Source: Chitinophaga oryzae (GTDB lineage: Bacteria; Bacteroidota; Bacteroidia; Chitinophagales; Chitinophagaceae). Taken from it: a stretch of DNA of 64,000 nt. The notes beneath the pieces were generated by a model. That model was given only the letters and a program-made list of their open reading frames with translations. It had not been told where the DNA came from and did no database searches. Location: positions 2,108,001 through 2,172,000 of the forward strand of contig NZ_CP051204.2 of NCBI RefSeq assembly GCF_012516375.2. The letters run 5' to 3'. This document shows, one piece after another, positions 56,970 through 64,000 of this stretch. A program made the position numbers and the translations under genes. Numbering within the stretch: position 1 is the stretch's first letter; each line of letters starts with the position of its first letter.

Positions 56970-58505
56970 ATGAGAAGTTATATATCCATCTCTTTCCTGA
57001 TCATACTGGTAGCTACGGGCTGCTCCAAATTTTTAGACCGCCCGCAGGAAAATCAGGCACAATCTTCCAGTATCAATTATGCTGATTTATCACTGATGTA
57101 CCAGCCGGTGTCGGGGGTGTACAGAACAGCGGCCAGCGGCACTTTTGCAAAATGGATCAGCGTCGCCATCCGGTCTTCGCACAGCGACGATGTGGCGCCG
57201 GGCAACGACGACGCCGGGCAGGTGTCTATCCATAACTTCAAAAGTGATGTGACCGTAAAAAGTTACTGGGGCATCAACGATATGTGGATCAGCATGTACG
57301 CCGTAGTGCTGGCATCGAACAGCGCGCTGGCCGAACTGGACAAATTCGGTAAAAATATTCCCGCCAACGACGCGGAAAAAATGAAGCTGCTGGCCAGGTA
57401 CCAGGCGGAAGTCCGCTTCTATAGGGCGCTGGCGCACTTCTGGCTTTGCAGGACCTACGGTGCGGTACCTATCCTGGGCATAGAAAGCAATGACCCCGCC
57501 AGCTTCGGCGAGGCCAGCAAAAGCAGCGTGGAAGATGTAAAAAAACATGTCATCTCTGAAATGGACTTCTGTATTGCCAACCTGGAAGATGCCCGGCCCA
57601 ATGCCGCCAGCCGTATCGGCGCGGTGACAAAATACACGGCCCTGATGTTAAAGGCGAAAGCTGCCATGGACCTGGCAGGTAACAACAACGGCAGCACCTA
57701 TTGGGACGTAGTGCTGGATTGTACCAACCAGATCGTCAACAGCGGTAAATTCTCGCTGTTCAGCGATTACTACCAGCTCTTTAAAATGCCCGGTAAATTA
57801 TGCGACGAATCCATCCTTGAATTGCAGTATTCCGATTTCGGAAAGTCTACCGGCGACATCGTTATCTCCGGCGGTCCCGGCGAAGAATGGGGCAACTTCT
57901 TTTTCTTCCAGGGCCCTGAAAATACGTACAGCCCTGTGATCACCGGCCCGGGATGGATGGTGCCTACCCAGAAAGCGGTCGATTTCCTGACCTCACGTAA
58001 CGACAGCATCCGGCTGAAAACCACCATCCGGTACTGCGGGGTGAACGGCGCCCCCGGAACCTATTCCGTAACGCCTGACGGAGACACCATTTCCGGCAAT
58101 GCGTCCAGGAAGAAGTATTTTAACGGGAAAGCCTATACTCCCCGTTCGCAGATGACACCCGGCAGGATCGATTACTATGGCGCGAACAACAACGTGCGTA
58201 TCATGCGCTACGCAGAAGTGCTGCTCATGAATGCGGAAGCAAAAATCCGTAAAGGACAGAACGGGGACGCGCCTGTCAACCTGGTCAGAAACAGGGTGAA
58301 GCTGGCGTCTATCGCCAATGTTACGCTGCAGCAGGTGCTGGACGAGCGCCATGCGGAACTGATCTGCGAATGGTGGGGCGAGCGCTTCAACGACCTGGTG
58401 AGGACCGATCAGGCAGCCACCGTACTGCCGGGTTTTGTAAAGGGGCAGAGCGAATACATTCCTATCCCCCAGGCTCAGGAAGACGTCAACCCAAAACTTA
58501 AATAG
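56970..58505 (+). CDS. RagB/SusD-family nutrient-uptake lipoprotein
   Basis: 511 residues. Signal ISISFLIILVATGC with Cys near 18, a SusD N-terminal helical part (EVRFYRALAHFWLCRTYGAVP) and the C-terminal RagB part (RYAEVLLMNAEAKIRKGQ and LDERHAELICEWWGERFNDLVR). Starts 32 bp after SusC and forms its substrate-binding lid. Confidence 0.95.
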   Translation: MRSYISISFLIILVATGCSKFLDRPQENQAQSSSINYADLSLMYQPVSGVYRTAASGTFAKWISVAIRSSHSDDVAPGNDDAGQVSIHNFKSDVTVKSYWGINDMWISMYAVVLASNSALAELDKFGKNIPANDAEKMKLLARYQAEVRFYRALAHFWLCRTYGAVPILGIESNDPASFGEASKSSVEDVKKHVISEMDFCIANLEDARPNAASRIGAVTKYTALMLKAKAAMDLAGNNNGSTYWDVVLDCTNQIVNSGKFSLFSDYYQLFKMPGKLCDESILELQYSDFGKSTGDIVISGGPGEEWGNFFFFQGPENTYSPVITGPGWMVPTQKAVDFLTSRNDSIRLKTTIRYCGVNGAPGTYSVTPDGDTISGNASRKKYFNGKAYTPRSQMTPGRIDYYGANNNVRIMRYAEVLLMNAEAKIRKGQNGDAPVNLVRNRVKLASIANVTLQQVLDERHAELICEWWGERFNDLVRTDQAATVLPGFVKGQSEYIPIPQAQEDVNPKLK

Positions 58506-58544
58506 TGCGTAGTAACCCGAATCCATAAACGATATTTCAGGTAG

Positions 58545-59360
58545 ATGAAAAAAAGTATTTATTGTCTTTTGCTGATAGCGGCCGGCTGCTGCTATATGGC
58601 CAGCGTACAGGCCCAATCCATCAAACGCCACAAGAAATGGCAACTGGCCTGGAGCGATGAATTTAATGGCAGCGGGCTGCCGGACAGCACTAAGTGGGGA
58701 TACCAGACCGGCCGTTCCGGCTGGGGCAACAACGAGCTGCAGTTTTATACCGCAGCAGATACCAGCAATGCCCAAGTGGAAAACGGTAAGCTGTACATTA
58801 CGGCGAGAAACAACGGCAGCGGAGACCGTCAATACACGTCGGCCCGGATGATCACCAGAAACAAAGGCGACTGGCGGTACGGAAAACTGGAAGTGAGAGC
58901 GAAACTGCCCGGCGGCAGGGGACTCTGGCCCGCCATCTGGATGCTGTCCACAGACAATAAGTATGGCGGCTGGCCCGAAAGCGGCGAGATCGATGTGATG
59001 GAACATGTGGGATATATGAAGGACAGCATCTTCGGTAGCCTGCACAGCAAGACCTACAACCATATTATCGGTACCCAGAAAACAAAAGGCGTTTTTATTA
59101 AGCGCCCATATGATAAGTTTCATGTGTATGCCGTTGAATGGACGCCTGATCATATCACCTTCCTGTTGGACAGGAAGGTGTATTACCAGGTGGCCAATGA
59201 GCACAAAGGACATGAGGGATGGCCGTTTGACCAGCCGTTTTACCTGTTGCTCAACGTGGCCGTAGGAGGTAACTGGGGCGGGAAGGAAGGCGTGGACGAA
59301 ACGGTGTTCCCGGCAGCCATGCAGGTGGACTATGTACGGATGTACGATTACGTGGAATAG
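58545..59360 (+). CDS. Glycoside hydrolase family 16 (laminarinase-like)
   Basis: 271 residues with a signal peptide (LLLIAAGCCYMASVQAQ; a Cys pair makes a lipoprotein possible). The GH16 catalytic motif is GEIDVMEHVG with Glu148 (nucleophile), Asp150 and Glu153 (acid/base). WSDEFNGSGLPD at the start and LLNVAVGGNWGG near the end are also typical of GH16_3 beta-1,3-glucanases. It cleaves beta-1,3 or mixed-linkage glucans. Fixes the likely substrate class of this locus. Confidence 0.94.
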   Translation: MKKSIYCLLLIAAGCCYMASVQAQSIKRHKKWQLAWSDEFNGSGLPDSTKWGYQTGRSGWGNNELQFYTAADTSNAQVENGKLYITARNNGSGDRQYTSARMITRNKGDWRYGKLEVRAKLPGGRGLWPAIWMLSTDNKYGGWPESGEIDVMEHVGYMKDSIFGSLHSKTYNHIIGTQKTKGVFIKRPYDKFHVYAVEWTPDHITFLLDRKVYYQVANEHKGHEGWPFDQPFYLLLNVAVGGNWGGKEGVDETVFPAAMQVDYVRMYDYVE

Positions 59361-59383
59361 CGGCGCCGCCATGCAGTAGTGGC

Positions 59384-59428
59384 ATATATACAATTACATA
59401 GTGGAGAAAACTATGTAATTGTATATAT
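59384..59428. repeat. Perfect 18-bp inverted repeat between GH16 and Gfo/Idh genes
   Basis: Arms 59384-59401 and 59411-59428 (ATATATACAATTACATAG and its complement) with a 9-nt loop TGGAGAAAA, inside the operon. AT-rich without a T-tract. It may separate expression of the surface and cytoplasmic parts or protect the upstream mRNA. Confidence 0.8.
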
Positions 59429-59459
59429 TACTAACATTCTTTAATAAACATCCAATAAC

Positions 59460-60542
59460 ATGAGACAGGTAAAAGTAGCCCTCCTGGGCGCCGGATTTAT
59501 TGCAGATATCCACATGGAAAGTTACAGCCGGTTTGTGCCGGAAGCGGAAATTGTGGCAGTGTATGCGCGTAACGCGGAAAAAGCACAGGCTTTTGCTGCG
59601 AGACATCATATCGCCCGGTCCTTTTCTTCTATTGATGAGCTGATCAAAAATGTTGATTTTGATGTGGTGGACATCTGTCTCCCTAACTTCCTGCACAAAG
59701 AGGCGACCTTAAAAGCCGCTGCTGCCGGTAAACACATTATCATCGAAAAGCCGCTGGCGGTGACGCTGGAAGAAGCGGACGAGATGATTGCTGCCTGTGA
59801 AAAAGCCAACGTGAAACTGATGTATGCAGAGGAACTTTGTTTTGCGCCGAAGTACGAGCGGGCCCGGGCACTGGTGGAAGAAGGCGGCGTAGGCGACATC
59901 TACATGTTAAAGCAGTCAGAGAAACATTCCGGCCCGCATTCCGACTGGTTTTACGACGTCAACCAGTCCGGCGGCGGCGTGCTGATGGATATGGGCTGCC
60001 ATGGCATCGAATGGTTCAGGTGGATGCTGAAAAACAGGAAAGCCCTGAGTGTGACAGCGTCGATGAGTACCGTGTTTCACAAGGAAAGAACAAAAGGGGA
60101 AGACAATTCTATCATCATCATCGAATTTGAGGGCGGTGTCACCGGCGTGGTGGAAAACTCATGGGCCAAACACGGCGGTATGGACGACCGCAGCGAGATT
60201 TACGGTACCGGCGGCGTGGCCTATGCGGATCTGTTCATCGGTAACTCCGTACTGGCGTATAGCCGCAACGGTTATGGTTATGCCATGGAGAAGACCGACA
60301 CCACAGTGGGCTGGAGCTTCTGCATATTCGAAGAAGCTTTCAACCAGGGGTATCCGCAGGAACTGAAACACTTTATCGATTGCGTGATACATGACCGTGA
60401 ACCGCTGGTGACGGGCAAAGACGGCCGCGCCGTGCTGGAAATTATTTATGCCGCTTATGCATCCGCCGGGCAGGGTAAAAAAATCATGCTCCCGTTTGCC
60501 CCGAAGGTGGAAAAACCAATCGATTTATGGTTGAACCCATAA
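59460..60542 (+). CDS. Gfo/Idh/MocA-family oxidoreductase
   Basis: 360 residues. Rossmann domain with VALLGAGFIADIHMESY at the start and the conserved IIEKPLAVTLEEAD near 96-109. C-terminal domain with GGGVLMDMGCHGIEWFRWML, where the His is a likely catalytic residue. No signal peptide, so probably cytoplasmic. It oxidises or reduces a sugar or sugar derivative with NAD(P). In 3-keto-glycoside pathways this family handles 3-keto sugars; that fits but is inference. Confidence 0.92.
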   Translation: MRQVKVALLGAGFIADIHMESYSRFVPEAEIVAVYARNAEKAQAFAARHHIARSFSSIDELIKNVDFDVVDICLPNFLHKEATLKAAAAGKHIIIEKPLAVTLEEADEMIAACEKANVKLMYAEELCFAPKYERARALVEEGGVGDIYMLKQSEKHSGPHSDWFYDVNQSGGGVLMDMGCHGIEWFRWMLKNRKALSVTASMSTVFHKERTKGEDNSIIIIEFEGGVTGVVENSWAKHGGMDDRSEIYGTGGVAYADLFIGNSVLAYSRNGYGYAMEKTDTTVGWSFCIFEEAFNQGYPQELKHFIDCVIHDREPLVTGKDGRAVLEIIYAAYASAGQGKKIMLPFAPKVEKPIDLWLNP

Positions 60543-60556
60543 GTCATCATTAAAAA

Positions 60557-61321
60557 GTGGAAACCTTGAAAGTAGAGATTTATAGCACCTATGAGGCGCT
60601 TTCTGAAAAAGTGGCCGAACAGGTGATACAGCTGATGGCTGCCTGTGATGAACCCTTGCTTTGTCCCGCCTCCGGCGATACGCCGGCCGGTTTATACCAG
60701 GTGCTGGCGGAAAGATACCGGCAACAGCCCGGCAATATTGCCCGCTGGCGTTATGTGGGACTGGACGAATGGGTGGGACTCAACGGAACAGACCAGGGGA
60801 GCTGCCGGTATTCCATTGACAAAGCACTATTTCAGCCTTTGCAGGTAAGCGAAGAAAATATCTGTTTTTTTGATGGCCGTTCTGCCGACCTCCCGCAGGA
60901 ATGCGAGGCGGCGGAGCGGTTCATCAAGGCGCGGGGCGGTATCGATGTGGCTATCCTGGGCCTGGGTATGAACGGGCATATCGCCATGAACGAACCCGGT
61001 TGCGCGGCGGATGGCAGGGCACAGGTAGCAGCGCTGCATCCGGTGACCAAACAGGTAGGCCAGAAGTACTTTCAGCAGCACCTTGAACTGGAAAAAGGGA
61101 TTACCCTGGGCATGGGCACCTTGCTCGAAAGCAGGCATATTATTTTGATGGTAAGCGGTAAACACAAAGCGGGGATCGTCAGAAAACTGCTGGAGGGTCC
61201 CGCTACCAATGACCTGCCGGCCAGCCTGCTGCAGCGCCATCCGGCCGTGACGATCTTTCTGGATGAAGATGCCGCTTCCGGCCTGACCAACAGAGATGCA
61301 TATGCAGATAATAGGCATTGA
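60557..61321 (+). CDS. NagB-like glucosamine-6-phosphate deaminase/6-phosphogluconolactonase family
   Basis: 254 residues starting with GTG at 60557, 14 bp after the preceding stop. NagB blocks: LCPASGDTPAGLYQ (phosphate loop), YVGLDEWVGLN with the active-site Asp, and LGLGMNGHIAMNEPG with His and Glu. The motif NGH rather than DGH occurs in other bacterial deaminases, so activity is likely. It acts on a hexose or hexosamine 6-phosphate. The exact substrate is open. Overlaps the ROK gene by up to 26 bp. Confidence 0.88.
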   Translation: METLKVEIYSTYEALSEKVAEQVIQLMAACDEPLLCPASGDTPAGLYQVLAERYRQQPGNIARWRYVGLDEWVGLNGTDQGSCRYSIDKALFQPLQVSEENICFFDGRSADLPQECEAAERFIKARGGIDVAILGLGMNGHIAMNEPGCAADGRAQVAALHPVTKQVGQKYFQQHLELEKGITLGMGTLLESRHIILMVSGKHKAGIVRKLLEGPATNDLPASLLQRHPAVTIFLDEDAASGLTNRDAYADNRH

Positions 61322-62141
61322 TCTCGGCGGCACTAATCTACGGGCCGGTGTGGTGCAGGACGGCGTACTGCAGCCGGTAGTGTCACAGCCACTGAAGATG
61401 CGTGGCACCAGCACGGAAGTCCTTGAGCAGATTTTCGGCGTTATCGATCAGCTCCTGCATCCGGAAGTGACGGCCATCGGCATCGGCGTGCCGGGCCTGG
61501 TAGACCCGCTCACCCGGAAGGTACAGGGCGTAGTGAATATCCCCGCCCTCAATGATACAGATGTCCGGGCCATATTGGAACAGCGGTACCGGCTGCCGGT
61601 GAAGATAGAGAACGATGCCAACTGTTTTGCATGGGGAGAGTTTCACTACGGTGCGGGGCGTTCGTTTCAATCGATGGTCGGACTGACGATAGGGACCGGC
61701 CTCGGAACGGGGATAGTAGCCGAAGGTCGGCTGTTTACCGGCCGCCATGGCGGAGCCGGCGAGTTTGGGATGGTCCGCTACCTCGATAAAAACATAGAGT
61801 ATTATGTCAGCGGCCGTTTTTTCGGACAGGTATATAAAACGGCGGGAGAAGTGGTGTACCGGCGGGCGCTGGAAGGAGATAAGGAGGCATTGGACATATA
61901 TGAAGATTTCGGGCGCCACCTGGGAGAAGCGATCAAAATGATTCTTTATGCATTGGACACGGAATGCATTGTCATTGGCGGCGCCGTTAAAGCAGCTTTT
62001 CCTTTTTATGCTGCCGGTATGTGGGAAACGGTCCGTGATTTTGGGTTTCAGCATTCGGTTTCTTCCCTGAAAATCGAAGCGTCTTCTTTGATCAACAGTA
62101 ATATTTTAGGTGCGGCAGCGCTGCATCTTCAGCAACGATAA
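61296..62141 (+). CDS. ROK-family sugar kinase
   Basis: 281 residues. ATP-binding IGIDLGGTNLRAG at the N terminus, IGIGVPGLVDP near 65-75, IENDANCFAWGE with the catalytic Asp, LTIGTGLGTGIV and GGAGEFGM. The usual ROK zinc motif CxCGxxGC is absent: the segment after GEFGM reads VRYLDKNIEYYVSGRFFG, and the Gly-His pair is Gly-Met. It should phosphorylate a hexose. Starts are possible at 61296 or 61302. Overlap with the NagB-like gene points to coupled translation. Confidence 0.9.
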   Translation: MHMQIIGIDLGGTNLRAGVVQDGVLQPVVSQPLKMRGTSTEVLEQIFGVIDQLLHPEVTAIGIGVPGLVDPLTRKVQGVVNIPALNDTDVRAILEQRYRLPVKIENDANCFAWGEFHYGAGRSFQSMVGLTIGTGLGTGIVAEGRLFTGRHGGAGEFGMVRYLDKNIEYYVSGRFFGQVYKTAGEVVYRRALEGDKEALDIYEDFGRHLGEAIKMILYALDTECIVIGGAVKAAFPFYAAGMWETVRDFGFQHSVSSLKIEASSLINSNILGAAALHLQQR

Positions 62142-62171
62142 GATTGATAACAATGAAATAAACTTTTGTGT

Positions 62172-63872
62172 ATGGCCGAAAACAAGGATGCCGTTACGCA
62201 CTTTGATGCTATTGTCGTAGGCAGTGGTATCAGTGGCGGATGGGCAGCAAAGGAACTGTGCGAAAAAGGACTGAAAACGCTGGTGTTGGAACGGGGCAGG
62301 AATGTAGAACACATCAGGGACTATCCTACCGCCAGCACGCCGGTATGGGATTTTAAGTACCGCGGCGCGCTGCCGAAATCTGTGCTGGATGCCAACCCTT
62401 ATATCAGCAGGGCCGCCGGTTATGATGCCAGCACCGCCCACTTTTTCGTAAAAGACGCAGATCATCCCTACATACAGGAGAAACCTTTCGAATGGATACG
62501 GGGATACCAGGTAGGCGGAAAGTCACTCATATGGGGACGGGCGTGTGCCCGTTGGAGTGCGATGGATTTCACCGCGCCGCACCGTTATGGTTATGGTATC
62601 GAATGGCCTGTCGGCTACGATGACATCGCGCCATGGTACAGCCATGTGGAGAAATTCATCGGAGTGTGCGGTAACAAAGACGGCATAGACACCATGCCGG
62701 ACGGCGAGTTCCAGCCGGCATTCGAACTGAACTGCGTGGAACAGCATCTGAAAGAGGTGGTAGCAGAAAAGTTCAACCGCCACTATGTGTCCGGCAGATG
62801 GGCGCAGGTGACGCAGCCGCAGGAAATTCATAAGGAACAGCACCGCCAGTGCCTGAGCCGGAACCTCTGTATGCGTGGTTGTCCGCTGGGTGGCTATTTC
62901 AGCTCCAACGCGTCTACGCTGCCGTGGGCGGAGAAAACCGGCAACCTGACCATCCGGCCCTTTTCGGTGGTACATTCTGTCATCTACGATGAACAGTCCG
63001 GCAAGGCTGCCGGCGTAAAGGTGATCGATGCGCAAACAAAAGAAGAGATCATCTATCACGCGAAAATCATTTTCCTCAACGCATCTGCTTTAAACACCAA
63101 TCTCATATTGCTCAACTCTGTGTCTGAACGTTTTCCGAACGGACTGGGCAACGATAATGGCTTATTGGGTAAGTATATCTGTTTTCATAACTACCGGGCG
63201 TCTGTCAGCGGTGAATTCGACGGCTTTGAGGATAAATACTATAAGGTGTCGAAACCTTCGGAATGTATTATCCCCAATTTCAGGAACGTCTATCAGCAGG
63301 ATACGGATTTTGTGGGCGGCTACGTTATTTTCAGCGCCGGCTACCGGGAGAAGCTGAATGACGAAAACGTACCGGCCGTGCTGGGCGCCGCTTTCAAGGA
63401 GGCTATCAGCAAACCCGGTAAATGGGGCGCTTACATGTATATGCAGGGCGAAACCATTCCTAAGGCGAGCAACCATGTAAGACTGAGCAAAGATAAAAAA
63501 GACGAATGGGGCATTCCGTTGCTGATCACCTCCGTGGATTATGATGATAACGACGACAGGATGGTAAAGGATTTTATAGAACAGGGAACGGCCATGATGG
63601 CGGCGGCGGGCGCGAAGAACATCGTCGTGAACGACAATCGTCAGCCGCCCGGGCTGGACATCCACGAAATGGGAGGCGTGCGCATGGGCAAAGACCCGGC
63701 CACTTCATTACTCAACGAATGGAACCAGTTGCACCACTGTAAGAACGTATTCGTTACCGATGGCGCCTGTATGACCAGTACCGGCAATCAGAGCCCTTCC
63801 ATTCTTTATATGTCATTAACCGCCCGCGCGGCTAACTATGCCGTGGAGCAACTAAAAAAAGGAGCGTTGTAA
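62172..63872 (+). CDS. GMC-family FAD oxidoreductase (glucoside 3-dehydrogenase-like)
   Basis: 566 residues from the ATG at 62172 (TTG at 62166 possible). FAD fold: IVVGSGISGGWAAKEL with a Glu-ended VLERGR, QVGGKSLIWGRACARWS, CMRGCPLGG, and the C-terminal active-site block HEMGGVRMGKDP with the catalytic His, followed by TDGACMTSTGNQSPSILYM. No signal peptide of its own. The next gene looks like gluconate 2-dehydrogenase subunit 3, the usual export partner. Pairs of this kind oxidise sugars, often at C3 of glucosides. Confidence 0.92.
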   Translation: MAENKDAVTHFDAIVVGSGISGGWAAKELCEKGLKTLVLERGRNVEHIRDYPTASTPVWDFKYRGALPKSVLDANPYISRAAGYDASTAHFFVKDADHPYIQEKPFEWIRGYQVGGKSLIWGRACARWSAMDFTAPHRYGYGIEWPVGYDDIAPWYSHVEKFIGVCGNKDGIDTMPDGEFQPAFELNCVEQHLKEVVAEKFNRHYVSGRWAQVTQPQEIHKEQHRQCLSRNLCMRGCPLGGYFSSNASTLPWAEKTGNLTIRPFSVVHSVIYDEQSGKAAGVKVIDAQTKEEIIYHAKIIFLNASALNTNLILLNSVSERFPNGLGNDNGLLGKYICFHNYRASVSGEFDGFEDKYYKVSKPSECIIPNFRNVYQQDTDFVGGYVIFSAGYREKLNDENVPAVLGAAFKEAISKPGKWGAYMYMQGETIPKASNHVRLSKDKKDEWGIPLLITSVDYDDNDDRMVKDFIEQGTAMMAAAGAKNIVVNDNRQPPGLDIHEMGGVRMGKDPATSLLNEWNQLHHCKNVFVTDGACMTSTGNQSPSILYMSLTARAANYAVEQLKKGAL

Positions 63873-64000
63873 ATGGACCGCAGGGAACTGATAAAAACAA
63901 TCGCCGTGCTGACAGGAGCTGCCTTTGTGGGCGGTGACCTTTTTCTCTCCGGATGCAGGGAACAAAACAAAGCGCTGTTTAGTCAGGAGGATATTGCGTT
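63873..64000 (+). CDS. Gluconate 2-dehydrogenase subunit 3-like protein, 5' part only
   Basis: The first 42 codons are in the window. Start ATG at 63873 directly follows the GMC stop codon. The N terminus MDRRELIKTIAVLTGAA continues with FVGGDLFLSGC and resembles the signal of gluconate_2-dh3 small subunits: an RR near the start, a hydrophobic stretch and then Cys. These small subunits help export the GMC subunit. The gene runs beyond position 64000. Confidence 0.75.
   Translation, partial: MDRRELIKTIAVLTGAAFVGGDLFLSGCREQNKALFSQEDIA

Noticed and set aside
57993..59393. 466-codon open frame on the minus strand across SusD and GH16
   Set aside because: It lies antisense to two well recognised genes and spans their junction; the frame is open because of codon composition. 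No family features or promoter.
60959..61000. Loss of a catalytic Asp in the NagB-like protein (NGH instead of DGH)
   Set aside because: Asn at this position is also found in other bacterial GlcN6P deaminases, so it is not evidence of inactivation.
1..64000. tRNA, rRNA, insertion sequences and phage genes
   Set aside because: None was recognised. Coding genes fill nearly all the window, and no transposase, integrase or cloverleaf-like sequence was noticed; a dedicated tRNA and covariance-model scan was not possible here.

Overview
The window looks like a chromosomal segment of a Bacteroidota bacterium, most likely Chitinophaga or a close relative in the Chitinophagaceae. The evidence is two SusC/SusD pairs, many lipoproteins with short lipoboxes, promoters of the TAnnTTTG type without Shine-Dalgarno sequences, a type II AroQ, YtxJ, DUF4142 and DUF4230 proteins, and a roughly balanced base composition. 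No rRNA, tRNA, CRISPR array, phage gene or transposase was recognised. The assignment is by family content only.

Layout. 1-7384: an RRM RNA-binding protein, DUF4230, cupin and GNAT proteins, an AraC regulator, a structured 211-bp intergenic element and an S9 prolyl oligopeptidase. 7454-13451: a SusC/SusD nutrient-uptake pair read leftward, closed by a strong hairpin, with a DeoR-type regulator diverging from it. 13448-19343: housekeeping genes (EamA transporter, GT2 prenyl-phosphate sugar synthase, DnaQ-like exonuclease, Mpl-like Mur ligase, YtxJ, UbiX, AroQ). 19401-27490: an orphan class I terpene synthase, an M42 peptidase, a UbiA-like membrane protein, an acyl-CoA carboxylase beta subunit, a LuxE-like protein and unknowns. 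27833-29800: a small secreted Cys-motif precursor followed by a DUF692 (MNIO) enzyme and a DUF2063 partner, i.e. a candidate RiPP system of the bufferin/HvfABC kind. 29880-36497: a quinone reductase with a divergent AraC gene, a CheY-like regulator, a ThuA protein, a nitric-oxide/oxygen pair (group III truncated globin plus ScdA/RIC) and a secreted HExxH protein. 36649-50679: SGNH esterase plus GH28, an acyltransferase-LytS-LytR operon, DUF4142, YdeI, an alpha/beta hydrolase with a divergent AraC gene, GrpB, a thioredoxin protein, a SpoIID-like lipoprotein, another AraC gene and an ABM protein. 50802-64000: a second polysaccharide locus: a membrane propeller/Y_Y_Y/LuxR-HTH regulator diverging from SusC, SusD, GH16, Gfo/Idh/MocA oxidoreductase, NagB-like protein, ROK kinase, GMC oxidoreductase and the start of a gluconate 2-dehydrogenase subunit 3-like gene, cut by the window end.

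How it fits together. The right-hand locus reads as uptake and hydrolysis of a beta-glucan followed by periplasmic oxidation (possibly to 3-keto sugars) and intracellular phosphorylation/isomerisation. The MNIO cluster is the best candidate for an uncharacterised system. A second theme is a set of unusual intergenic inverted repeats built from short tandem words (7-mers such as AATTACG, or AAATCC/AAAATC words). They form hairpins with arms of 26-44 bp, and at least one lies between divergent gene starts, where a terminator is not expected.
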